Assembly: GCA_016025055.1 (NCBI GenBank)
Contig: CP065590.1
Coordinates: 3,720,001-3,784,000, forward strand
Direction: 5' to 3'
DNA: 64,000 nucleotides
Source of the DNA: Chryseobacterium indologenes
GTDB taxonomy: Bacteria > Bacteroidota > Bacteroidia > Flavobacteriales > Weeksellaceae
The notes beneath the pieces are model-generated. The model was not told the DNA's origin. It worked only from the letters and a program-made list of their open reading frames with translations, and did not search any database. Positions within the stretch are counted from its first letter, which is position 1. Each line of letters opens with the position of its first letter. This document shows positions 19,853-27,178 of this stretch, in pieces. A program made the position numbers and the translations under genes.

Positions 19853-21127
19853 ATGAGCATCAATTTCGCAACAGCAACCTTCAGGGACTTCGAGAATATC
19901 CCGGATTATAACATGACTCAAAGAGCAGAGCTTTTTCATGAATTTCTGGAATATTTGAAGTCTAACGGACACGTAAATTACAGACTGAAAAATAACTCAA
20001 GTTGTAATTCGGTAATGAACGTAAATATAGATAATACATCGAAAGATTATATCAGCTTTGTTTCTAATGATTATCTTGGGTTTACCCAGCATCCTAAGGT
20101 GAAGCAGGCCGCTATAGACGGGATTATGAAATATGGAACGGGTGCCGGTGCTTCTCCGCTTATCGGAGGACATTTTTCTTATCACGACGATTTGGAGAAG
20201 AAAATTGCAACTTTCTTTGGGAGGAAAGACGGAGAAGCGGTAATTTTTACAACAGGATATACTGCCAATAGTGCCACTCTTCAGATTTTATTGCAAAAAG
20301 AAGATATTGCTATTATCGATATGGCGGTGCATACCAGTGTAAAGGAAGGATGTGTTTTTACCAATTCAAAAACATTTCCGCATAATAATTTGGAAGCTTT
20401 GGAACAGATTTTGATTAGGTCCCAAGATAAATTCCGTACCAAGCTTGTGATCATCGATGGTGTATATTCTCAGGATGGGGATATATCTCCTTTAAAAGAG
20501 ATCTACGAACTGGTTAAGAAATATGATGCATATCTGATGGTAGATGATGCTCACGGTGTTGGTATTCTGGGTGAAACAGGTAGAGGAGCATTGGAAGAAG
20601 CAGGACTGATGGATAAGGTAGACTTCATTACCGGAACCTTCAGCAAAACATTCGGAAGCGTGGGAGGATATGTGATCTGTAACGAAAAGATAGCAACCTT
20701 TATCAAGTTTCAGTCACGTCAGCAGATATTTTCTGCGACAGCACCTCCTTCTATAATGGGAATTACCAAAGCCATAGAGCTTATTGATGAAGAACCGATG
20801 TGGCGAATGAAACTTTGGGAAAATATAAATTATTTTAAAAAAGGATTAAATGACATAGGTTTGGATACAGGAACTACCAGTTCAGCAATTGTCCCGGTTA
20901 AAATCGGAAATCAAAGCCTGACGGGAAATATTGGGAAGCTCCTTCTGGAAAAAGGAATTTATGCCAATGCCATAATGTATCCGGCCGTATCAAGAAAAGA
21001 TTCAAGAATCAGAATGGCTGTAATGGCGACTCACGAGAGAAAACATTTAGATAAAACTCTAAATGCATTTGAAGATATCAATAATAAATTGCATATTGCA
21101 AAAAAATTTAATAACAACCATGCCTAG
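19853..21127 (+). CDS. Alpha-oxoamine synthase family PLP enzyme (serine palmitoyltransferase/cysteate acyltransferase-like)
   Basis: 424 aa. Fold-type I PLP enzyme: FVSNDYLGFTQHP, GTGAGASPLIGGH (substrate loop), DDAHGVGILG with Asp231/His234 for the cofactor, and Lys265 in TFSKTFGSVGGY. The S-K-T-F-G-S-V-G-G form of the lysine motif is closer to serine palmitoyltransferases than to Kbl or BioF. Known Chryseobacterium and Flavobacterium relatives condense an acyl thioester with L-cysteate to make sulfonolipid bases, so a cysteate or serine acyltransferase is the best guess; Kbl and BioF remain possible. The stop overlaps the start of the TetR gene (ATGCCTAG), so they are translationally coupled. 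Confidence 0.82.
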   Translation: MSINFATATFRDFENIPDYNMTQRAELFHEFLEYLKSNGHVNYRLKNNSSCNSVMNVNIDNTSKDYISFVSNDYLGFTQHPKVKQAAIDGIMKYGTGAGASPLIGGHFSYHDDLEKKIATFFGRKDGEAVIFTTGYTANSATLQILLQKEDIAIIDMAVHTSVKEGCVFTNSKTFPHNNLEALEQILIRSQDKFRTKLVIIDGVYSQDGDISPLKEIYELVKKYDAYLMVDDAHGVGILGETGRGALEEAGLMDKVDFITGTFSKTFGSVGGYVICNEKIATFIKFQSRQQIFSATAPPSIMGITKAIELIDEEPMWRMKLWENINYFKKGLNDIGLDTGTTSSAIVPVKIGNQSLTGNIGKLLLEKGIYANAIMYPAVSRKDSRIRMAVMATHERKHLDKTLNAFEDINNKLHIAKKFNNNHA

Positions 21128-21755
21128 GAAAGTTGTACAAGGTCCTATCAGAGATAAAGAAAAGACCAAACAGAAACTGTTGGCCGCAGTTGGTAAGATT
21201 TTAAGAGTAAAAGGTTACTCTGGCCTAAAAGTAAGCAAAATCGCAGCAGTAGCTGGTTTTGATAAAAAATTAATCTATGAGTACTTTGGAAGTACCGATA
21301 AACTGATTGATGAATATATCAAATCTCAGGATTACTGGAGCAATAATCTTACAGCCGGTAATAATGCGGAGCTTGATTTTTCAGACGGAGGAAAAGCCCT
21401 GACTAAAAATGCTGTGATCAACCAATTTGAAAGCCTGAAAAAGAATAAAGAACTTCAGAAAATTATTCTTTGGGAACTTTCAGAACCTAAGCCTATTCTC
21501 AGAAAGCTTGCAGATGAAAGAGAAGAAATGGGGAATATGATCTTTAACAGTGTCATAGATCCTTATTTTGGAGAAGAGAAAGCAAAAAAGTTCAGAGCAA
21601 TTATGGCATTGCTTATTTCCGGAGCTTACTATCTGAATATTCATACCGCAGCCAACGGAAGTACTTTCTGTGGTGTAGATATGAAAAGTGAAGACGGAAG
21701 ATCCGAAATTGAAAAAGCAATTGGTGAGATCATCGAATTTGCTTATCAGAAATAA
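21120..21755 (+). CDS. TetR-family transcriptional regulator
   Basis: 211 aa from ATG 21120, which overlaps the stop of the PLP enzyme; the longer frame from 21063 lies inside that gene and is not used. N-terminal TetR helix-turn-helix: KQKLLAAVGKILRVKGYSGL, KVSKIAAVAGFDKKLIYEYF. The C-terminal ligand domain is unassigned. Coupling to the lipid-type enzyme suggests it regulates that pathway or its membrane context. Confidence 0.85.
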   Translation: MPRKVVQGPIRDKEKTKQKLLAAVGKILRVKGYSGLKVSKIAAVAGFDKKLIYEYFGSTDKLIDEYIKSQDYWSNNLTAGNNAELDFSDGGKALTKNAVINQFESLKKNKELQKIILWELSEPKPILRKLADEREEMGNMIFNSVIDPYFGEEKAKKFRAIMALLISGAYYLNIHTAANGSTFCGVDMKSEDGRSEIEKAIGEIIEFAYQK

Positions 21756-21841
21756 TGCCTAAAAGTTTTCCGATTTGATCAGAAATAAGTTTTTCTTGAT
21801 AATTTGAAAACTTTTAATTTTCAAATTAAAACTATATTTCT

Positions 21842-21849
21842 TATTTTTG
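21842..21849 (+). promoter_or_regulatory. -7 promoter element immediately before dnaX
   Basis: TATTTTTG, perfect TAnnTTTG. The dnaX ATG begins only 5 bases after it, so transcription from here would start at or next to the ATG and give a leaderless mRNA. Confidence 0.45.
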
Positions 21850-21853
21850 GCCA

Positions 21854-23547
21854 ATGGAAAATTTTATAGTATCTGCAAGAAAATATCGTCCTCAAGAGTT
21901 TGATACAGTTGTAGGACAATCTCATATTACGGATACTCTAGAACATGCAATTGAAGAGAGTCAACTGGCTCAGGCATTACTTTTTTGTGGTCCTCGTGGA
22001 GTAGGTAAAACTACTTGTGCCAGAATTCTGGCCAGAAAGATCAATGAAAAAGATGGCTCGGTTTCAGAAGACGGTTTTGCTTATAATATCTATGAGTTGG
22101 ATGCTGCATCCAATAACTCTGTAGACGATATCAGAGAACTTATCGATCAGGTACGTTTTGCTCCTCAGGTAGGGCAATATAAAGTATATATTATCGATGA
22201 GGTGCATATGCTGTCTTCTGCCGCTTTCAATGCCTTCCTTAAAACGCTTGAAGAGCCGCCTGCTCATGCCATCTTTATTTTGGCAACTACAGAAAAGCAC
22301 AAAATTATTCCTACTATCTTATCACGTTGTCAGATCTACGACTTCAAAAGAATTGTCATTGAAGATATTCAGGGACACCTAAGGAATATTGCTCAGAAAG
22401 AAAATATCCAGTACGAAGACGATGCTTTATATTTGATTGCTCAAAAAGCCGACGGCGCATTGAGGGATGCTCTTTCTATTTTTGACAGGCTCTCCACATT
22501 TTCCCAAAAGAACATTACTTTAGCAAAAGCAGCAGAAGTTTTAAATATTCTGGACTACGATCAATATCTCAATATTGTTGATCTGGCGAAGGAAAATAAA
22601 ATTCCTGAAGTACTGTCAGCTTTTAATGAGATTGTAAAAAAGGTTTCGATCCCCATATTTTTATCGCAGGATTAGGCAATCATTTCAGAGATTTAATGAT
22701 GGCACAGAATGCTTCAACAATGGATCTGATTGAAGTGGGTGAGAAAACAAAGGTCAAATTTGTAGAACAGGGACAAAAGTGGGCCGCCCAGCAATTGATT
22801 GACGGCATTGAGATTTGTAATCATGCGGATATTAATTATAAGAATTCGAAAAACCCGAGACTTACCGTAGAAATTGCGTTAATGCAGCTGGCTTCCCTGA
22901 CAGCTAATTTAAGCGATACTAAAAAAAAAGTTCCTGATATTAGCGCCGTTTCTCAGTGAAAAACAGGAAGTAAAAATGTCTGAAAAAGCTCCTGAGAAAA
23001 AGAAGTTACAACAGAACAACCCGCACCCTCTGAAAATGTTCAGGAGGCTGTAGTTACCAAAACAACCAAACCATTATCAAGACCCGGGATTTCTTCAGGC
23101 TTCAGCATTAATTCTTTTTTAAATAAAGAAGATAAAGCAGAGACCGCAGAAGATGTTGCCGTGAAAACCGATCACCTTCCTCAGAACCATTTTACAGATA
23201 CCGATCTGCAAATGGAATGGAAGATCATGCTCAAACAGCTGCAGGTAAAAAATAATTTTGTTTTCAATGCAGTAAAAACTTTCAAACTGGAGAAAACTGA
23301 TGAGCATAAAATCAAGGTTTTGTTCCCGTCTGACTCTGCAAAAGTAGAATTTGATAAAATAAGTGGAGAATTTTTTAATCATTTCAGAAGAAAAGTTCAA
23401 AACTATTCTATTGAGGTAGAATACCACAGAGACGTTGAAAATCTGAAGATTGAGGTCGTAACCAAAAGAAAAATATTTGAAAAATTCATTGAAAAAAATC
23501 CACTTTTAAAAGATCTTGATGATTTAATGAAGTTTGATTTGACATAA
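21854..23547 (+). CDS. dnaX: DNA polymerase III subunit tau/gamma (three frame breaks in this sequence)
   Basis: Clamp-loader ATPase. Seen: KYRPQEFDTVVGQ, Walker A GPRGVGKTTCARILA, Walker B IIDEVHML with DE, sensor 1 LATTEKHKI and the SRCQ arginine finger. As written the frame breaks at A6 22636-22641 (A7 restores FDPHIFIAGLGNHFRDLMMA), at A9 22921-22929 (A8 restores KKKFLILAPFLSEKQEV), and at A5 22997-23001 (A6 restores KKEVTTEQPAPSENVQ). The net change of +1 gives one 564-residue frame ending at 23547. This essential gene cannot be dead, so error is the main explanation, though A9 may also be a slippage site. The usual zinc-ligand cysteines between the Walker motifs are absent (KINEKDGSVSEDGFAYNIYE), as in some Flavobacteriia. 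Confidence 0.9.
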
Positions 23548-23561
23548 TTTTTATATATTTG
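23533..23561 (+). promoter_or_regulatory. Promoter for the aromatic leader/DAHP synthase transcript
   Basis: TTTG at 23533-23536, 17 bases, then TATATTTG at 23554-23561. It overlaps the end of dnaX and would start RNA near 23567, giving about 380 nt of leader before the DAHP synthase start. Confidence 0.6.
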
Positions 23562-23644
23562 TCAAATCTTTCTGTGAAAAACAACTTTTTAACAGAAAGA
23601 AAATTTAATCAGAAACGCTAAAACAAGACATTTCCAGAAGAAAA

Positions 23645-23776
23645 ATGGAAAAATTGACTCACACATATCTGTCTTTTTTTGCACCCGCTAATTACTTCTT
23701 TAGCGGTTATTTTAGTTTTTCTGCTTCTTATTTTAGAAATTTTAGAACGTATTACCGATTTTATTGGTACTGTTAA
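23645..23776 (+). CDS. Phe/Tyr-rich leader peptide (candidate attenuator)
   Basis: A 43-codon ORF between the promoter at 23533-23561 and the DAHP synthase/chorismate mutase gene. It begins MEKLTHTYLSFF and ends YYRFYWYC. Nine Phe, eight Tyr and one Trp make 18 of 43 residues aromatic, concentrated after residue 10, while Ile is absent and Leu occurs only twice although the DNA is AT-rich. This composition and place match leader peptides whose translation senses charged tRNA-Phe/Tyr, as with pheL of enterobacteria. The specific instance is inferred. An alternative is that the T-rich stretch is only a dnaX terminator region. Confidence 0.65.
   Translation: MEKLTHTYLSFFAPANYFFSGYFSFSASYFRNFRTYYRFYWYC
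23684..23706 (+). promoter_or_regulatory. Hairpin inside the leader ORF
   Basis: CCGCTAA (23685-23691) pairs with TTAGCGG (23700-23706) across an 8-base loop, followed by TTATTTTAGTTTTTC. It could be the pause hairpin of an attenuator or a dnaX terminator. Confidence 0.45.
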
Positions 23777-23789
23777 TAAAATTTCTTTC

Positions 23790-23898
23790 CAAAAAATACA
23801 GGAGAAGTAGAGCCCTTTTATTTTCCTGATTCCTTTAAACAACTTTGAACGGCATTTTTTGAAAAGAATTATAAAGTAAATTTTATAATCCAAGGGCT
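23790..23898 (+). promoter_or_regulatory. Competing stem candidates between leader ORF and DAHP synthase
   Basis: CAGGAGAA (23799-23806) can pair with TTTTCCTG (23821-23828), leaving AGCCCTT (23811-23817) in the loop. That segment is the exact complement of AAGGGCT (23892-23898). CAAAAAAT (23790-23797) also matches ATTTTTTG (23854-23861). The overlapping possibilities are what an attenuator would need, but a classic GC stem followed by a T tract is not obvious and no energy calculation was made. Confidence 0.35.
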
Positions 23899-23944
23899 GT
23901 TGCTGTGAACTTTAAAAAAAATATAAAACAATAAAATTTAGAAA

Positions 23945-25027
23945 ATGAATTTAAAAGATTTGAAAAATGAGTGGATCAATGAGCTTACACAGCCATTAAT
24001 GATCGCAGGACCATGCAGTGCAGAAAGTGAAGCTCAGATGCTTGAAACTGCCAGGAGGATCAAAGAATCCAACGCTCAGGTTTCTGTTTTCCGTGCCGGG
24101 ATCTGGAAGCCTCGTACGAAACCTAATGGTTTTGAAGGAGTAGGAGTGATCGGTTTGAACTGGCTGAAAAAAGTAAAGGAAGAATACGGTTTTAAAACTG
24201 CCACCGAAGTTGCTAATGCCCACCACGTGTTTGCAGCCCTGGAAGCTGATGTAGATGTACTTTGGATCGGTGCACGTTCTACAGTAAATCCTTTTACCGT
24301 ACAGGAAATTGCCATGGCGCTAAGAGGTACTGATAAACCGGTATTCGTTAAAAACCCTGTGAATCCGGATCTTGCATTATGGGCAGGAGCTTTGGAAAGA
24401 CTTTTAGGTCAGGATATTAAAAATCTTGGGGTCATCCACAGAGGATTTTCTACTTACCAAAAAACAAAATACAGAAATAACCCCAACTGGCAGATTGCTC
24501 TTGATTTCAAAAGCCAGTTCCCCAATATCCCAATGTTGATTGACCCTTCTCACATCTGCGGAAACAGAACCGGATTAGCAGATATTACTCAGGAAGCCCT
24601 TAACGTAGGATACCAGGGAGCAATTATTGAGACCCACTGTAATCCTGATGAGGCATGGAGTGATGCAGCTCAGCAGATTACCCCTGAAGTACTGGCCGAA
24701 CTGATCGGTAATTTAAAAGTTAGAAATACAAATCTTGCCGGTTTTGAGGGTGAAATGGGAAGACACAGAACTTTAATTTCTGATCTCGACTTCCAATTGA
24801 TCGAACTTCTTTCACAAAGAATGAAAATTTCTGAGAAAATCGGTAAACTTAAGAAAGAAAACGATATCGCCATTTTCCAGCCTGAACGTTGGAAAGTGAT
24901 CACTGAATATGCGACTCAAAAAGCTAAGGAAACAGGAATGTCTCAGGAGTTTATTGAGAAAGTATTTAAAGCAATTCACGAAGAATCTATTGAAGTTCAG
25001 AATAATATTATGATCGACAGAGATTAA
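23945..25027 (+). CDS. Bifunctional DAHP synthase / chorismate mutase (type II)
   Basis: 360 aa. Residues 1-260 are a KDO8P-type DAHP synthase: MIAGPCSAESEAQ, FRAGIWKPRTKPNGFEG, KNPVNPDLALW, IHRGFS, DPSHICGNRTG and ETHCNPDEAWSDA. Residues 270-355 are an AroQ chorismate mutase (ISDLDFQLIELLSQRMKISE, IAIFQPERW). It joins the first step of the shikimate pathway (PEP + erythrose 4-phosphate) to the chorismate-to-prephenate branch, so it commits carbon to Phe and Tyr. The upstream leader region suggests control by aromatic amino acid supply; feedback through the mutase domain is known in this family. Confidence 0.93.
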   Translation: MNLKDLKNEWINELTQPLMIAGPCSAESEAQMLETARRIKESNAQVSVFRAGIWKPRTKPNGFEGVGVIGLNWLKKVKEEYGFKTATEVANAHHVFAALEADVDVLWIGARSTVNPFTVQEIAMALRGTDKPVFVKNPVNPDLALWAGALERLLGQDIKNLGVIHRGFSTYQKTKYRNNPNWQIALDFKSQFPNIPMLIDPSHICGNRTGLADITQEALNVGYQGAIIETHCNPDEAWSDAAQQITPEVLAELIGNLKVRNTNLAGFEGEMGRHRTLISDLDFQLIELLSQRMKISEKIGKLKKENDIAIFQPERWKVITEYATQKAKETGMSQEFIEKVFKAIHEESIEVQNNIMIDRD

Positions 25028-25110
25028 TCCTGTAGAATAAATATCGGACCTTAGAATCCGGGAAACCGGAAAGAAGCCTGATCTTTATTGATAGAACTCA
25101 CCATACATAA

Positions 25111-25191
25111 AATTAGGGCTTAGGTATTGGGATCAGTAGGAACTGAAAACATGTGTTTTTAAACCTATTTCCTGAATCCTAAGCCCTAATT
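25111..25191. repeat. Intergenic inverted repeat AATTAGGGCTTAGG
   Basis: Perfect 14-base arms AATTAGGGCTTAGG (25111-25124) and CCTAAGCCCTAATT (25178-25191) with partial further similarity inwards (GGAT/ATCC, AGGAA/TTTCCT). It lies between DAHP synthase and rsgA. It may serve as a terminator-like hairpin, but the sequence looks like a dispersed palindromic repeat. Confidence 0.7.
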
Positions 25192-25194
25192 CCT

Positions 25195-25202
25195 TATATT
25201 TG
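25195..25202 (+). promoter_or_regulatory. -7 promoter element of rsgA
   Basis: TATATTTG, perfect TAnnTTTG, 14 bases before the start codon at 25217. Confidence 0.5.
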
Positions 25203-25216
25203 CACGAGTATTATCT

Positions 25217-26142
25217 ATGAAAGGAAAAATCATTAAATCTACAGGCAGTTGGTACCAGGTTTTGGAATTGGAAACAAATAAAATTTTCGAGGCCAGGATC
25301 AGGGGGAAATTCAAATTAATAAAAACAAGACTTACCAATCCGCTGGCAGTAGGAGATTTCGTTGAGTTTCAACTGGAACAGGATGATATCGCATGGATTA
25401 CCAAGATTGAACCCCGCAGAAACTACCTGATCAGAAAATCTGTAAACCTTTCAAAAGAAGCCCATATTATTGCTTCCAATATTGATCTGGCTTGTTTTAT
25501 TTTTACATTAAAACATCCTGAAACATCATTAGGGTTTTTGGATCGTTTTCTGGCATGTTGTGAAGCATATAATATAAGTCCCGTTATCCTCTTCAATAAA
25601 ATCGACGTATTGCACGAAGAAGAAATTGAAATTGTGAAAGATATTGAATTTCTCTATCAGGAGATAGGTTATGAAACGTTAGAAATTTCTTCCTATTCCA
25701 GATTGAACCTGGATGCGCTTCAGGAAATACTTAAAGATAAAACCTCAGTGTTCTTCGGCCACTCCGGTTGCGGAAAATCAACACTGGTCAATGCATTACA
25801 GCCCGGACTCAACCTTAAGACTTCAGAAATATCAGACACCCACCTAAAAGGAAAGCACACCACAACTTTTGCTCAAATGCACTTTTGGGATTTCGGAGGA
25901 AATGTAATTGATACTCCCGGAGTCCGTGAATTTGCGATGATTGATATTGAAAAAGAAGAAGTACAACATTACTTCCCGGAAATTTTCAAAAAAGAGAAGC
26001 GTGTAAATTTCATAATTGTCTTCACATCAACGAACCGAAATGCGCTGTCATTGATGCTCTGGAAACGGGAGAAATTCAACATTCAAGATATTCCACTTAC
26101 ATTAAATTGATGGATGAAGCAGAAGAGGCTGCTCAAAAATAA
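25217..26142 (+). CDS. rsgA: Ribosome small subunit-dependent GTPase RsgA (3' end frameshifted in this sequence)
   Basis: Circularly permuted GTPase for late 30S maturation. Seen: N-terminal OB fold, G4 FNKID, G1 GHSGCGKSTLVNAL, and G3 DTPGVREF. As written the frame changes in the A6 run 25988-25993 and stops at 26110. With A7 it continues REACKFHNCLHINEPKCAVI, which supplies the Cys-His-Cys-Cys zinc site, and ends QK at 26142 with 308 aa, the normal length. The zinc ligands fall wholly in the shifted part, so the break must be an error or inactivating. Cytosolic. Own promoter at 25195. Confidence 0.92.
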
Positions 26143-26207
26143 AAAAATACTCATCCATATTCTTACTTTGTTTTAAATAGGAAATTTTGTCACATAGAAA
26201 CAGGTGG

Positions 26208-26275
26208 TGTCATATTTTTTATTCTTTAAACCTCCTTATTTGTTGAAGGGTTGATGTCATGCAAAAAATACGACA
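26208..26275. repeat. Imperfect inverted repeat in the rsgA-ndk gap
   Basis: TGTCATATTTTTT (26208-26220) and AAAAAATACGACA (26263-26275) match in inverted orientation at 12 of 13 positions. The gap 26143-26686 (544 bases) has no protein gene; it holds this repeat, a terminator, a small-RNA candidate and the ndk promoter. Confidence 0.4.
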
Positions 26276-26412
26276 TAATGGCGAGTACACTGTTGTCTAT
26301 GGCTGTCTGGATTTGAAACCTTTGCAGCCTTTTAAAAGAGCTGAAATAAAATTAGGGAAACAGGAGAAGATAAAAAGGAACAATTTATCTCATTGTTTTA
26401 AAAAGAAGCAAT

Positions 26413-26446
26413 ACCATATTAATATGATTTAATATGGTTTTTTATT
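26413..26446 (+). terminator. Intrinsic terminator
   Basis: ACCATATTAA (26413-26422) and TTAATATGGT (26429-26438) form a perfect 10-base stem, followed by TTTTTATTTTATT. It probably ends the rsgA transcript, 270 bases beyond that gene, or an unseen short RNA. Confidence 0.7.
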
Positions 26447-26482
26447 TTATTAAATTCTCAAAAAATTAACTAAATTATTGCA

Positions 26483-26552
26483 AATAAAAAACCCAGCCGA
26501 AGCTGGGTAAAAACTAATAACCATGAAAACTCAAATTAAACATGAGAATCGC
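26483..26552 (-). ncRNA. Candidate sigma-54-dependent small RNA (about 70 nt)
   Basis: On the minus strand a -24/-12-like motif (26578-26563) is followed by about 70 bases and a textbook terminator: ACCCAGC, loop TTCG, GCTGGGT (26509-26492), then TTTTTATTT. The C(UUCG)G loop exists only on the minus strand, so a minus-strand transcript ends here, yet no minus-strand protein gene lies upstream before ndk. An ATG at 26543 opens a frame that runs through the terminator, so peptide coding is unlikely. Function unknown. Confidence 0.5.
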
Positions 26553-26562
26553 AATAGAATAA

Positions 26563-26578
26563 ACAATTACTGTGCCAA
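26563..26578 (-). promoter_or_regulatory. Sigma-54 (-24/-12)-like promoter
   Basis: Minus strand: TTGGCAC, AGTAA, TTGT. It matches TTGGCAC-N5-TTGC except for the last base and has the required GG to G spacing. The predicted start is near 26552. Confidence 0.5.
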
Positions 26579-26655
26579 GTTTGATTCATGATTTCTTAAT
26601 GAAAGTTATTTTTATGTTAAAAAAAAATTAAAATCAAAATCAAAGATATTTTTTG

Positions 26656-26663
26656 TAATTTTG
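26656..26663 (+). promoter_or_regulatory. -7 promoter element of ndk
   Basis: TAATTTTG, perfect TAnnTTTG, 23 bases before ATG 26687. Confidence 0.55.
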
Positions 26664-26686
26664 CGGCATTAAAAAAATATACATAT

Positions 26687-27103
26687 ATGTCTAACATTAC
26701 ATTCACTATGATTAAGCCAGATGCAGTTGCTGACGGACATATCGGTGCAATATTGGGTAAGATTGCTGAAGGAGGTTTTAAGATCAAAGCTTTAAAACTA
26801 ACTCAGCTTACAGTTGCTGATGCGAAAAAATTCTATGAAGTACACGCTGAGAGACCATTTTATGGTGAGCTGGTAGAATTTATGAGTTCTGGTCCTATTG
26901 TAGCTGCTGTTTTAGAAAAAGATAATGCAGTAGAAGACTTCAGAACATTAATCGGTTCTACTAACCCTGCAGAAGCTGCAGAAGGTACTATCAGAAAAAT
27001 GTTTGCAAGAAGCATCGGAGAAAATGCTGTTCACGGTTCAGATTCTGACGAGAATGCTTTAATCGAAGCTCAGTTCCATTTTTCAGGAAGAGAAATTTTC
27101 TAA
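26687..27103 (+). CDS. ndk: Nucleoside diphosphate kinase
   Basis: 138 aa, standard length. Transfers phosphate between nucleoside di- and triphosphates through a phosphohistidine. Seen: [53 protein letters not shown] and the active-site His in ENAVHGSDS. Cytosolic hexamer or tetramer in the family. Single gene with its own promoter and terminator. Confidence 0.97.
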   Translation: MSNITFTMIKPDAVADGHIGAILGKIAEGGFKIKALKLTQLTVADAKKFYEVHAERPFYGELVEFMSSGPIVAAVLEKDNAVEDFRTLIGSTNPAEAAEGTIRKMFARSIGENAVHGSDSDENALIEAQFHFSGREIF

Positions 27104-27127
27104 GAAAATTTTCTTACAAAATAAAAG

Positions 27128-27157
27128 ATCCGGAGACCAGTCTCCGGATTTTGTTTT
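27128..27157. terminator. Bidirectional intrinsic terminator between ndk and the fucosidase
   Basis: ATCCGGAGA (27128-27136), loop CCAG, TCTCCGGAT (27141-27149), with T-rich sequence after it on the plus strand and an A-rich tract before it. Confidence 0.85.
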
Positions 27158-27178
27158 TTGTACAACCTGAGGTTTCTT

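Noticed and set aside
22636..23001. Programmed frameshifting as the cause of all frame breaks
   Set aside because: Thirteen breaks in unrelated genes, including inside zinc sites and helix-turn-helix domains, fit sequence error far better.
23645..23776. Leader ORF explained only as a dnaX terminator
   Set aside because: Not fully excluded, but a terminator does not explain the 18 aromatic codons, lack of Ile, or the promoter placed before it.
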